Of a stretch of DNA of 56,074 nucleotides, positions 1-6,857 are shown one piece after another. This DNA is from Acidimicrobium ferrooxidans DSM 10331 (GTDB lineage: Bacteria > Actinomycetota > Acidimicrobiia > Acidimicrobiales > Ilumatobacteraceae): positions 1 through 56,074 of the forward strand of contig CAMDJX010000003.1 of the NCBI GenBank assembly GCA_945900735.1. The letters run 5' to 3'. Position numbers and translations under genes: made by a program. Every line of letters starts with the position of its first letter. The first letter of the stretch is position 1. Under the pieces are notes generated by a model. The model saw only the letters and a list, made by a program, of their open reading frames with translations. It had not been told where the DNA came from and did no database searches.

Positions 1-945
1 GGAACCAAGGTCAGAGTGATCGACCGTCATGTCAAGCTTTTTGCCGATGGTGCAATCATTTCGCAATTGATGCAGATGAAGGATCCATATCTTGACCACG
101 AGGGCAAGCCAGATGCAGATCATCATGGTCAATGGCTGATGGAGCCCGATCAACTAAAACTTGTTTTTGACACATATTGGGATGCCGAATGGCAGATACA
201 TATTCACGTCAATGGAGACCTTGGTCTTGAAGTTCTTCTCGACATCATTGACGAAGCACAACGCCGCAAGCCAAGAAACGATCACCGCACAGTCATCGTG
301 CACTTTGCAAACTCAACAGAGAAGCAAGTGGAGAGAATTGCGAGTCTTGGTGCAATCGTGTCCGCGAATCCGTACTATCCCGTTGGATTTGCCGACAAGT
401 ACAGCGCATGGGGTCTCGGCCCAGAGCGGGCTGATGCGATGGTGCGCTCTGCATCTGTGCTTCGACGAGGTATTCCACTTTCGTTTCATTCTGATCTCCC
501 GATGTGTCCAAGTGACCCAATGTTGATGGCGTCATTTGCCGTGAATCGAACCACGCCAGCTGGACGCATTGCAGGCCCCGACCAAAGAATTGGAGTGCAT
601 GACGCACTGCGGGCGGTGACGATTGAGGCCGCTTATTCGTGGCGTCGCGAACATGAACTCGGAAGCATTGAAGTAGGCAAGATTGCAAATTTGACGGCAC
701 TCGACTCAGACCCATACGAATGCGACCCGAGGTTGATCGGCAAGATTCCCATCAGGACGACAGTGTTTGATGGCAAAGTTTTTGATGTGCCGCCAGAGTT
801 CGTTGTGCGGAGAAGTAGTTTTGCCGGTCTTGTATCTCGCGATTTGAGTGGAACTAGATCTCACGATGCGAACGAGCACGGGTGTGCTTGTGAGGTGGCT
901 GGTTTCTTCGCGACGTATGTCTCAACGTGTGCATGGGCTGCTTAG
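1..945 (+). CDS. Amidohydrolase (YtcJ-like, amidohydro_3), 3' part
   Basis: This is the C-terminal part of a metal-dependent amidohydrolase of the YtcJ/amidohydro_3 group. The frame is open to the left edge, so the true start and the N-terminal metal-binding HxH motif lie outside the window. Visible family features are the IHVNGD segment (metal-ligand His), a HFANST stretch on the next barrel strand, a SFHSD motif with the late-barrel His/Asp, and the closing segment GSIEVGKIANLTALDSDP, which is typical of amidohydrolases whose tail returns to the small beta domain. The substrate cannot be told; relatives hydrolyse amides, formamides or cyclic ureas. The gene ends one base before the convergent DUF4287 gene. 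Confidence 0.85.
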   Translation, partial: GTKVRVIDRHVKLFADGAIISQLMQMKDPYLDHEGKPDADHHGQWLMEPDQLKLVFDTYWDAEWQIHIHVNGDLGLEVLLDIIDEAQRRKPRNDHRTVIVHFANSTEKQVERIASLGAIVSANPYYPVGFADKYSAWGLGPERADAMVRSASVLRRGIPLSFHSDLPMCPSDPMLMASFAVNRTTPAGRIAGPDQRIGVHDALRAVTIEAAYSWRREHELGSIEVGKIANLTALDSDPYECDPRLIGKIPIRTTVFDGKVFDVPPEFVVRRSSFAGLVSRDLSGTRSHDANEHGCACEVAGFFATYVSTCAWAA

Positions 946-946
946 C

Positions 947-1516
947 TCAGTGTCTTTGAGTTTCCTGAATCTCGGTGATTCGGGCCTTTGCCATTGAGCG
1001 CAGCAGAGGACCATCAACTTTCCAGTCAAGAGGCACGATAAATGTGTGCTTATTCATTTCGTAACCCGAAAGCTTCTTTAGGTGCTTCTCAAGAACCTCT
1101 GTACTAAAGGTGTTCAAGGTGAGATGGTTTTTTGACAGGGATGCACCAAGCACGTAGCCCTTGCCCATGCGGAGCATGGGTTGGTTCCATGCCATCACTA
1201 GTTCTAGGTCACTGTTCATTTCTGTGACAGCGGCAAATATGGCTTTCATGGTCGCCCTCGTTTTTGGTTCGAGCCCTTTGAAGTACTCAGCAGGAGTATC
1301 AAACTTCTTCGAAGATGTTGATCCACGTGCGTACATGACCAATGCATTTGCGTGCGCTTGGCTGAAACCGTAATTCTCCTTGAGATATGCAATCTGCTCG
1401 GGATACTTCGTTGTTTCAAGTTCTTTCAGGCGAGTGATCCAAAAAGACACTTTTTCGCCGTGCTTTTTCTCGATTGCGGGAAAAAACTTGCTTCGATCAC
1501 CATCTATAGACGCCAC
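947..1516 (-). CDS. DUF4287 / DUF1801-like (YdhG-fold) protein
   Basis: This 189-residue soluble protein has two parts. Roughly residues 1-75 resemble the DUF4287 domain (FWITRLKELE, then GFSQAHANALVMYARG), and residues 80-185 resemble the DUF5655/DUF1801 (YdhG) fold, with the typical run MAWNQPMLRMGKGYVLG. Members are widespread in Actinobacteria and their biochemical role is not established. The start is a GTG chosen because TATTAT lies exactly six bases upstream (1523-1528), which fits a leaderless transcript. It is divergent from the TRIC-like gene, with only 20 bases between the two starts. Confidence 0.8.
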   Translation of the reverse strand: MASIDGDRSKFFPAIEKKHGEKVSFWITRLKELETTKYPEQIAYLKENYGFSQAHANALVMYARGSTSSKKFDTPAEYFKGLEPKTRATMKAIFAAVTEMNSDLELVMAWNQPMLRMGKGYVLGASLSKNHLTLNTFSTEVLEKHLKKLSGYEMNKHTFIVPLDWKVDGPLLRSMAKARITEIQETQRH

Positions 1517-1522
1517 AGTTCG

Positions 1523-1528
1523 ATAATA
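1523..1528 (-). promoter_or_regulatory. -10 element TATTAT for DUF4287 gene; overlaps -10 of TRIC gene
   Basis: TATTAT on the minus strand stands six bases before the GTG at 1516. On the plus strand the overlapping hexamer GATAAT (1522-1527) lies nine bases before the ATG at 1537. One AT-rich step therefore appears to serve both directions. No clear -35 boxes are seen. Confidence 0.55.
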
Positions 1529-1536
1529 CTTCTTGT

Positions 1537-2223
1537 ATGCGAAATGTGCTTCCAGACTTGGCTACGCAGACACCACTGTGGCTGGCGTTGCTCACCGTTG
1601 GCGTCAATGCAATTGTCGGAGCATTACGGGCATCATCCGACGATGAGCACCACTGGGACATCGTTGGCCTTTCGACGTTTGCTGTACTCATGGGTTTGGG
1701 TGGGGGATTTATCAGGGACATCCTGGTGGGTAATACTCCGGTGGAGAGTTTGCGAACGCCTTGGTATTTAGTGACTGTTGTTGTCGGTATTGGGCTTGTG
1801 TTGTTGTTCGGTCGCCGAATCGCTGGTGCCCAAAAGTTGGTTGCACTGCTGAATTCGGTTGCACTCGGACTGTTCGCGATTACCGGCACCGCCTATGCGC
1901 TTCGTGCCGACCTGCCAATCATCTCGGCAATTTTTGTTGGTGTTGTTTCTGCCGTTGGTGGTGGGGTGCTCGTGTCGGTGATCAAAGACGAGGTTCCCGA
2001 GATATTGCTAACGAGTGCACCGAACGCAACATTGGCGCTGGCTGTAAGCGGCGTTTATGCGGCAACCGATGTGTGGGAGTCTCAAGCGGCCGGGGTTGCT
2101 GGAATCACGACGGCCATCGTTGCGAACTTCTTGGCACATCGTTTTGGTCTTCGCACACGTAGAGCAACGAATCCGTCAGCCGTCTTACTCACTCGGAAGG
2201 AACCGAGAAATCCGACAGAGTAA
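1537..2223 (+). CDS. TRIC-type cation channel family protein (UPF0126/YicG)
   Basis: This is a 228-residue integral membrane protein of the bacterial TRIC/UPF0126 family. It shows the internal repeat expected of that family: GLGGGFIRD at about residue 53-61 and VGGGVLVSVIKDE at about 140-152, each following a hydrophobic helix, with seven predicted membrane segments overall. Bacterial TRIC homologues form trimeric monovalent cation channels; family members have also been linked to glycine uptake in other bacteria, so the physiological substrate is open. The second repeat has a diverged motif. No Shine-Dalgarno sequence precedes the ATG, and the candidate -10 is GATAAT at 1522-1527. Confidence 0.85.
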   Translation: MRNVLPDLATQTPLWLALLTVGVNAIVGALRASSDDEHHWDIVGLSTFAVLMGLGGGFIRDILVGNTPVESLRTPWYLVTVVVGIGLVLLFGRRIAGAQKLVALLNSVALGLFAITGTAYALRADLPIISAIFVGVVSAVGGGVLVSVIKDEVPEILLTSAPNATLALAVSGVYAATDVWESQAAGVAGITTAIVANFLAHRFGLRTRRATNPSAVLLTRKEPRNPTE

Positions 2224-2237
2224 ATCAACCTCTCAAA

Positions 2238-2483
2238 CTATTTGTTGAGGTGCTCTTTGATCTTTGCGAGTGAAGGGTTTGTCATCGAGGTTCCGTCGGT
2301 GAACACCAATGTAGGGACAGTCTGATTGCCGTTATTGACGCGTTCTACAAGTGCGGCCGATTCGGCATCGTGTTCGATATCAACTTCCGTGAAGGCAATG
2401 CCTTCTTTGTCGAGGTCGTACTTAAGGCGCTTGCAGTATCCGCACCATTGTGTTGAATACATCGTGAACGTGTTTGTTGCCAT
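2238..2483 (-). CDS. mrx1: Mycoredoxin-type glutaredoxin
   Basis: This 81-residue glutaredoxin-fold protein has the mycoredoxin signature. The active site is Trp13-Cys14-Gly-Tyr-Cys17, the cis-proline loop is TVP (Pro57), and the DIEHD segment and NGNQTVPT run match actinobacterial Mrx1. Mycoredoxins reduce mycothiol mixed disulfides in the cytosol. The gene lies 34 bases downstream of the heliorhodopsin gene on the same strand, so read-through co-transcription is likely. It also has its own candidate leaderless promoter (TAAGAT, six bases before the ATG), so it may be expressed independently as well. Confidence 0.9.
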   Translation of the reverse strand: MATNTFTMYSTQWCGYCKRLKYDLDKEGIAFTEVDIEHDAESAALVERVNNGNQTVPTLVFTDGTSMTNPSLAKIKEHLNK

Positions 2484-2489
2484 AACCCA

Positions 2490-2495
2490 ATCTTA
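2490..2495 (-). promoter_or_regulatory. -10 element TAAGAT, leaderless start of mycoredoxin
   Basis: TAAGAT on the minus strand is followed by six bases and then the ATG at 2483. It would allow mycoredoxin expression independent of heliorhodopsin. Confidence 0.55.
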
Positions 2496-2517
2496 GGATG
2501 GCGACGACGTCAACGTA

Positions 2518-3276
2518 TTAAGCGGCGAGTGTGCCAGCGAACACCTGCCATGCCAATAGCGACTTGGCAACGAGACTCAACACGATGTATGCCTTCTCGC
2601 CGTGCAAGTAGTTGGCCCACTTTCCCTGCGCCTTGTATTGCTTCCACTGCACGATGGCAAAGCAATTGAACAAGAGGAAAAGGGAGATGATGATGCCGTA
2701 CACGAAGCCGGGAGTGCTGGCCTCTGGCGGACCTTTTGGTGAAAAAAGATTGATTGTGATGACTAGCCATGGAATTGCGCCTGCAAGACAGCCGAACCAG
2801 AACGGCAGCATGTCGCGATTTCCTGGAGTGGTGTATTTCTCTTGCAACCAACCAAAAAGAATCATGCATACATTGACCGCAAATACGGCAAGTAGCGCGA
2901 TGTAGTCGGCAGTGCCGTTTAGTTGCATGATGACGATGATCATGATGGACGACGACAGCGAGTACTCGACCCAACGAAATACGTTGATGTGCTTCTTTAG
3001 GCCGTTCGAGTACTTAGAAAACATTGCGGGTGAGCTGATGAAGAAGTGGAAAAATGCTGAAAGTGCCAGAAACGCTGCAACCATCAGGCTGATATTGAGA
3101 TTGAACAAATTGATTGCCTCAGTGAACTTGCCGGTGCCTGGTGCGTCGGTGAGATATGTGGCAGTGACAGGAAGCGACGCATCGTTGGACAGCAAAACGA
3201 TGCCGATCAATGAAAGTAGGTGCAGCGCACCAGCCATGATGTTCAATTTTCGAAGTCGGGCAATCTCTAAGTCCAT
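2518..3276 (-). CDS. Heliorhodopsin
   Basis: This 252-residue seven-helix retinal protein is a heliorhodopsin, not a type-1 pump. Diagnostic features are the Schiff-base lysine Lys238 in helix 7 (SLVAKSLLAWQ), the counterion Glu104 in helix 3 (FRWVEYSLSSS), His19 in helix 1 and His77 in helix 2, FGWLQEKYT after helix 4, LPFWFGC leading helix 5, and PGFVYGIIISLFLLFN in helix 6. The order and motifs match the founding protein 48C12 closely from memory. Heliorhodopsins sit with the N-terminus inside the cell, do not pump ions in most cases tested and have long photocycles, so a sensory or enzyme-modulating role is usually proposed. The ATG is supported by an AAGGAG box six bases upstream. Mycoredoxin follows, and a nitroreductase is divergent. 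Confidence 0.97.
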   Translation of the reverse strand: MDLEIARLRKLNIMAGALHLLSLIGIVLLSNDASLPVTATYLTDAPGTGKFTEAINLFNLNISLMVAAFLALSAFFHFFISSPAMFSKYSNGLKKHINVFRWVEYSLSSSIMIIVIMQLNGTADYIALLAVFAVNVCMILFGWLQEKYTTPGNRDMLPFWFGCLAGAIPWLVITINLFSPKGPPEASTPGFVYGIIISLFLLFNCFAIVQWKQYKAQGKWANYLHGEKAYIVLSLVAKSLLAWQVFAGTLAA

Positions 3277-3282
3277 CGTGTG

Positions 3283-3288
3283 CTCCTT
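3283..3288 (-). promoter_or_regulatory. Strong ribosome binding site of heliorhodopsin
   Basis: AAGGAG on the minus strand with a six-base spacer to the ATG at 3276. This contrasts with the many neighbouring genes that look leaderless, so the heliorhodopsin mRNA should have a true 5' leader. Confidence 0.75.
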
Positions 3289-3320
3289 GGTTCGGTGCTT
3301 GTAGTGAGTCTTACACGCAA

Positions 3321-3326
3321 TAGAGT
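3321..3326 (+). promoter_or_regulatory. -10 element TAGAGT, leaderless start of nitroreductase
   Basis: TAGAGT lies seven bases before the ATG at 3334. It supports that ATG over the in-frame upstream start at 3280, which would overlap the heliorhodopsin leader. Confidence 0.5.
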
Positions 3327-3333
3327 TTGGTGG

Positions 3334-3987
3334 ATGGATGTTTCAGCAGCAGTAAATAAGCGAAGCTCGATTCGTCAGTTTCGTCCCGACTCGGTCTCTG
3401 ATGACGTGTTGCGCGGGTTACTTGCAGATGCTTCGCGAGCGCCAAGTGGCGGCAACCTACAGCCGTGGCGCATTTATGTAGTTAATGGCAACTCGATGAA
3501 CAAGTTGCGCGAGTTTTTGCCCACGCAGCCACCGCTTGATGAGCCTGAATACGACATTTATCCGAAAGGTTTATCGGAGCCTTACCGCACTAATCGTTTC
3601 GGCATTGGTGAACAGATGTATGCCACCTTGGGTATTGAGCGAGAAGACAAGGCTGGAAGGCAGCGCCAGTTTGCGCACAACAACGATTTCTTCGGTGCGC
3701 CAGCGGCCATTTTTTGTTACGTCGATCGTCAGATGGGCTTGCCGCAATGGTCTGACCTTGGAATGTTTTTACAGACATTTATGTTGCTTGCAGTTGAGCA
3801 AGGCCTGGCAACGTGCGCGCAGGAGTATTGGTCTGTGCGCCATATGGCAATCAGCACATTTTTGGGTACGCCAGAAAACGAAATGATGTTTTGTGGAATG
3901 TCAGTGGGTTACGCCGACGAATCGGCACTGATCAACACCTTGCGTTCTGAGCGAATGCCCCTAGAGCAGTGGGTGCGATTCGTTTAG
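3334..3987 (+). CDS. Nitroreductase family FMN oxidoreductase
   Basis: This 217-residue protein belongs to the nitroreductase (FMN-dependent, NfsB/PnbA-like) superfamily. The N-terminal RSSIRQF motif (from about Arg10) contacts the FMN phosphate, APSGGNLQPW (about 36-45) is the typical flavin-binding turn, and the segment near the C-terminus has the usual MSVGYAD strand. Members reduce nitro groups, quinones or enones with NAD(P)H; the natural substrate is unknown. It is divergent from heliorhodopsin, with 57 bases between the starts, so the two may share control. The C-terminus overlaps the convergent SalK-like gene by four bases. Confidence 0.88.
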   Translation: MDVSAAVNKRSSIRQFRPDSVSDDVLRGLLADASRAPSGGNLQPWRIYVVNGNSMNKLREFLPTQPPLDEPEYDIYPKGLSEPYRTNRFGIGEQMYATLGIEREDKAGRQRQFAHNNDFFGAPAAIFCYVDRQMGLPQWSDLGMFLQTFMLLAVEQGLATCAQEYWSVRHMAISTFLGTPENEMMFCGMSVGYADESALINTLRSERMPLEQWVRFV

Positions 3988-4718
3988 TTGGCTAGTGCAG
4001 CTGCGATTGCTTTGGCGCCTTCAAGCAATGCGGTACGACTGGCTTCGTCGAGAACGCCGTATGCGGGCATCACCAGCTGATCGGTGAGGTCCTCAACTTT
4101 TTTCATTTTCTCGCGCACCGAGTCATCTATATGTGGTGCGTCGGCCTCGCCCCAACCAAAATTGGCAACGTCGTTTGGGCGCTTGACGTAGTGGGCTTGC
4201 TTGCTGGTGAGGCCAAGCGCGCGAATGGCGACAAGATGTGCAGAGCCGCGAAACTCGCGCAGAGTTGCCATCAGTTGCATTGCGCGGGCGGGTGCGTCTT
4301 CGGCTAGCGGTAGCGATTTGAATGCTGCATACAGCGCAAGCCCATCTGGGTCGGCAGCGGTATTTACCTTTTCTGCTGCATCGACAAAAGCCTGCAGGTT
4401 GGCTACTGCAGACAGTTTCTCTCTGCCAAGTGCGGCGGCACATTCGTAGTGTGCAAACCCAAGTTCGCGCGCAGGAACTTTTGCGGTGGCCAAGCTCCAG
4501 GCTGCATTAATGATGATGGGGTTGAAGTAACCGAACGCTGCTGCAACAACAGAGCCATCACAATCGCCAAGTGCGCCGCCTCGGCCTGCAACGTAAAACT
4601 CCATGCCCTTTAAGCCGAGTGCTTTGCCGCGGGCTGCTGTTTCGGGGTTGAAGTAATACTTCCAACCGTTGTCGTTGATGATTGGACAAACACTGGCTAC
4701 GAGTTCTTCGTTGGTCAT
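3984..4718 (-). CDS. SalK / SCO6745-like family protein
   Basis: This 244-residue soluble protein resembles the actinobacterial SCO6745/SalK group: alanine-rich helices, a GMEFYVAGRGGALGDCDGSV segment and FGYFNP near residues 35-75, then YECAAALGREKL. The function of the group is not known; SalK-like proteins occur in antibiotic gene clusters and as stand-alone genes. The ATG was chosen because TATCCT stands six bases upstream, and because the much longer in-frame extension would run over most of the first half of the divergent DUF2889 gene. No catalytic motif is obvious. Confidence 0.6.
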   Translation of the reverse strand: MTNEELVASVCPIINDNGWKYYFNPETAARGKALGLKGMEFYVAGRGGALGDCDGSVVAAAFGYFNPIIINAAWSLATAKVPARELGFAHYECAAALGREKLSAVANLQAFVDAAEKVNTAADPDGLALYAAFKSLPLAEDAPARAMQLMATLREFRGSAHLVAIRALGLTSKQAHYVKRPNDVANFGWGEADAPHIDDSVREKMKKVEDLTDQLVMPAYGVLDEASRTALLEGAKAIAAALAN

Positions 4719-4724
4719 GTTGGC

Positions 4725-4730
4725 AGGATA
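4725..4730 (-). promoter_or_regulatory. -10 element TATCCT, leaderless start of SalK-like gene
   Basis: TATCCT on the minus strand is six bases from the ATG at 4718. It faces away from the plus-strand hexamer at 4737-4742, with six bases between the two. Confidence 0.5.
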
Positions 4731-4736
4731 GTTCGT

Positions 4737-4742
4737 TAGCGT
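4737..4742 (+). promoter_or_regulatory. -10 element TAGCGT, leaderless start of DUF2889 gene
   Basis: TAGCGT is six bases before the ATG at 4749. The intergenic space of 30 bases is too short for two full independent promoters plus leaders. Confidence 0.5.
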
Positions 4743-4748
4743 TGAGCC

Positions 4749-5402
4749 ATGCCTGTTGAACCAATGTTCCCCGAGAACCCCGAATTTCCGCTGATTCATA
4801 CGCGTCGTTACGAGGTGCGTGCCTTTCGTATGGCCGATGACAGGTTTCTGCTTCGGGGTGTTGTTTGCGATGAAAAGCCTGCCGGCTTGTATGTGACTGA
4901 GGATCCGGACCCGCTGTGGCTTCACCACATGATTGTTGAGATGGAAGTGGTGTACCCAACATTTGTGATCGAGCGGGCGTACGCAAAATTTCATCAACAC
5001 CCACACTTGAGTTGCACCGATATCACCGACCATTACAAGAAGCTTGAAGGCATGTCGATTGCGAGAGGCTTTAATGCCAAGGTGAAGGAACTGTTTGCTG
5101 GTTCGCGCGGGTGCACGCACATCACGGCGTTGTTGTCGGCCATGGCTCCGGTTGCCATTCAGACGGGGTGGTCGATGCGGGTGACTGCAATGAACGAAGG
5201 CGAGAGTTCGTCAAACCCAAGTGATGCTGAAAGAGAGCAGCGGGAAAAGCAACTGGCAGGAACACTGAACACTTGTCATATGTGGGATGAAGCGGGCGAA
5301 CTTGCTGCACAGGTGCGAGCTGGCGAAACAATCGAGATTCCGCTTTCCGTGCGAAAACGGTTGCAGGAACTTGGCCGACCAGAAGTGTGGGGCGTGGTGT
5401 AA
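4749..5402 (+). CDS. DUF2889 family protein
   Basis: This 217-residue protein matches the DUF2889 family as found in Actinobacteria and Proteobacteria: an N-terminal HTRRYEVRAFRMADD stretch, then DPLWLHHMIVEMEV, a HPHLSCTDI loop and the conserved GCTHITALLSAMAP segment. The role is unknown; there is no signal peptide or membrane segment. It is transcribed alone, ending in a strong hairpin terminator four bases beyond the stop codon. Confidence 0.75.
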   Translation: MPVEPMFPENPEFPLIHTRRYEVRAFRMADDRFLLRGVVCDEKPAGLYVTEDPDPLWLHHMIVEMEVVYPTFVIERAYAKFHQHPHLSCTDITDHYKKLEGMSIARGFNAKVKELFAGSRGCTHITALLSAMAPVAIQTGWSMRVTAMNEGESSSNPSDAEREQREKQLAGTLNTCHMWDEAGELAAQVRAGETIEIPLSVRKRLQELGRPEVWGVV

Positions 5403-5406
5403 AACA

Positions 5407-5438
5407 AAAAGAGACGACCCTTTCGGATCGTCTCTTTT
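5407..5438 (+). terminator. Rho-independent terminator
   Basis: An 11-base perfect inverted repeat, AAAAGAGACGA (5407-5417) and TCGTCTCTTTT (5428-5438), with a ten-base loop and a T-rich right end. It follows the DUF2889 stop codon directly. Confidence 0.85.
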
Positions 5439-5591
5439 CACTCACCCAAAGGTTTTGAATTGTTGAAGCGAGCAGTACCGGAGCATCTGAAGAGCGTGCG
5501 GAGACTAATGATCGATCAGCTGAGTGAAGCAGAGGTGAAGGCGATTGGGTCTGCATTTGCGAAGATCGGCAAGACGTTGCGCGACGAATAG
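5439..5591 (+). pseudogene. Remnant of a MarR-family regulator (C-terminal helices only)
   Basis: The frame ending at the TAG at 5589-5591 reads SPKGFELLKRAVPEHLKSVR, then LMIDQLSEAEVKAIG up to KTLRDE. This is the usual end of a MarR repressor: the last part of the wing followed by the dimerisation helices. There is no ATG or GTG in frame upstream, and the homology starts exactly where the terminator of the preceding gene ends. The DNA-binding domain is absent, so I read it as a 5'-deleted gene rather than a functional small protein; a TTG at 5460 could in principle start a 43-residue peptide. Confidence 0.65.
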
Positions 5592-5602
5592 AGGCTTGCT
5601 GG

Positions 5603-5608
5603 TAGTTT
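5603..5608 (+). promoter_or_regulatory. -10 element TAGTTT, leaderless start of AA_synth operon
   Basis: TAGTTT is six bases before the ATG at 5615 and just downstream of the MarR remnant. It marks the likely head of the operon running to 7768. Confidence 0.5.
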
Positions 5609-5614
5609 TGCGGA

Positions 5615-6160
5615 ATGGAAATTCGCAAATTTGTAACGTCGTGTGAAGAGATACAGGCCGAGTTGGGCGAATCAACTGGGCGCATTGTCCGAAAGGCAGT
5701 GTGCAGCGCAGTTATTGACAACCCGCTGGTGGGTAAGCGCCACAAAGATTTGACGATGCTTGAACTGATGGGCGCAGAGATTTCGGGAATTCTTGCGGAA
5801 AAGGCTCTCCGCGCACTTGGAGTAGAAGCAAGCGAGGTGACCGCATACGGAAAGGGCGCCATTGTCGGCACCGCAGGCGAAATCGAGCATGCTGCCGCAC
5901 TTATTCACCCGCGCTTCGGTGCGCCTGTTCGCAAAGTGGTGATTAAGGGTGACGACATTATTCCGTCGACAAAAAAAGTTGCTGGCCCCGGTGCCTCCAT
6001 CACAATTCCAATCACCAACAAAGATGACATTTGGTCGTTCAATGAAATGGACGCCATCGAAGTGTGCATTGGTGATGCACCAATGGCCCACGAAATTGTT
6101 GTCAGCGTTGCACTTGCAGTAGGTGGCAGGCCATTCGCGCGAACAACGAAGGCATCATGA
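5615..6160 (+). CDS. Amino acid synthesis (AA_synth, PF06684) family protein
   Basis: This 181-residue protein matches the 'amino acid synthesis' family: an N-terminal MEIRKFVTSCEEI, GAEISGILAEKALRALG, AYGKGAIVGTAGEIEHAAALIHP and a C-terminal GRPFAR. Despite the name, no reaction is firmly assigned to the family. It is the first gene of an apparent operon in which each of the first two junctions is tight: its TGA overlaps the ATG of the EthD gene. The company of EthD, VOC and an exporter suggests small-molecule breakdown or detoxification, which is an inference. Confidence 0.8.
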   Translation: MEIRKFVTSCEEIQAELGESTGRIVRKAVCSAVIDNPLVGKRHKDLTMLELMGAEISGILAEKALRALGVEASEVTAYGKGAIVGTAGEIEHAAALIHPRFGAPVRKVVIKGDDIIPSTKKVAGPGASITIPITNKDDIWSFNEMDAIEVCIGDAPMAHEIVVSVALAVGGRPFARTTKAS

Positions 6161-6468
6161 GTTTCAAAGCGATTATTTTGCTGACGCGTGCAGACCGTGC
6201 GAGTCACGATGATTTTGCTCGTTGGTGGTTGCAACAGCATGCGCCGTTGGCAAAACAACTGCCAGGTTTGCGCAGGGGAGTGTTCAACCTCGTAGAGAAT
6301 CCGGTCGATGGAGACCCAGACGGTGTTTCCGAGTTGTGGTTCGACTCTCAGAGTGACTTTGAGGCGGCATACGCAAGCGAAATTGGAAAGTCGGTTGTGG
6401 CAGATTCGTTGGCAAATGTTTCCGGACGACGACGCATGTTCGTTGTCGAAAACGTTATTCACTCGTAG
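6157..6468 (+). CDS. EthD domain protein
   Basis: This 103-residue ferredoxin-fold (dimeric alpha-beta barrel) protein has EthD features: RADRASHDDFARWWLQQHAP near the N-terminus, LPGLRRGVFNLV, then ELWFDSQSDFEAAY. EthD proteins often accompany degradation enzymes and include decarboxylating and ring-cleaving types as well as proteins of unknown role. The start overlaps the preceding stop as ATGA, indicating translational coupling. Confidence 0.8.
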   Translation: MSFKAIILLTRADRASHDDFARWWLQQHAPLAKQLPGLRRGVFNLVENPVDGDPDGVSELWFDSQSDFEAAYASEIGKSVVADSLANVSGRRRMFVVENVIHS

Positions 6469-6476
6469 GCGTTGCG

Positions 6477-6857
6477 ATGAAGGGCCTGGGTCTTGTTGCC
6501 TTTTTGGCGCATGACTATGACGAAGCAACATCCTTTTTCGTCGACAAACTTGGTTTCTCGCTTGTTGAAGACACCGATATGGGTGACGGCAAGCGTTGGG
6601 TCGTCGTTTCATCGGGCGGCGGTGCCTCGTTGTTGATTGCAAAGGCTGATGGCGAAGAACAACAGGCAAGCGTGGGTAACCAGGCTGGGGGCCGGGTGGG
6701 CTTCTTTCTTACCACCGACAACTTTGAGCGCGACTACACAACATGGACTGAACGCGGCGTGAAGTTTCGCGAACTACCAAGAACCGAACCGTACGGGGTG
6801 GTTGCAGTGTTTGAGGACTTGTACGGAGCACCTTGGGATTTGATTCAACCCGCATGA
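6477..6857 (+). CDS. VOC (glyoxalase/bleomycin-resistance) family protein
   Basis: This 126-residue vicinal-oxygen-chelate fold protein has two beta-alpha-beta-beta-beta modules: FFVDKLGFSLVEDTDMGDG in the first and FEDLYGAPWDLIQPA closing the second, with the metal-ligand-type Glu in VFEDLYG. No His is visible at the usual first metal-ligand position near the N-terminus (GLVAFLAHDYD), though the His in AHDYD could serve. It may be a lyase, isomerase, dioxygenase or binding protein. It sits eight bases after the EthD gene and overlaps the exporter gene by four bases. Confidence 0.82.
   Translation: MKGLGLVAFLAHDYDEATSFFVDKLGFSLVEDTDMGDGKRWVVVSSGGGASLLIAKADGEEQQASVGNQAGGRVGFFLTTDNFERDYTTWTERGVKFRELPRTEPYGVVAVFEDLYGAPWDLIQPA

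Noticed and set aside
2224-2262. Hairpin between the TRIC-like gene and mycoredoxin
   Set aside because: The repeat CCTCTCAA/TTGTTGAGG is imperfect and lies mostly in coding sequence.
4719-5120. N-terminal extension of the SalK-like protein
   Set aside because: It runs antisense through the DUF2889 gene and has no protein-like composition; the ATG at 4718 has a promoter-like element.
5122-5871. Open frame antisense to the DUF2889 gene, terminator and AA_synth
   Set aside because: It crosses a terminator and two genes with no family resemblance.
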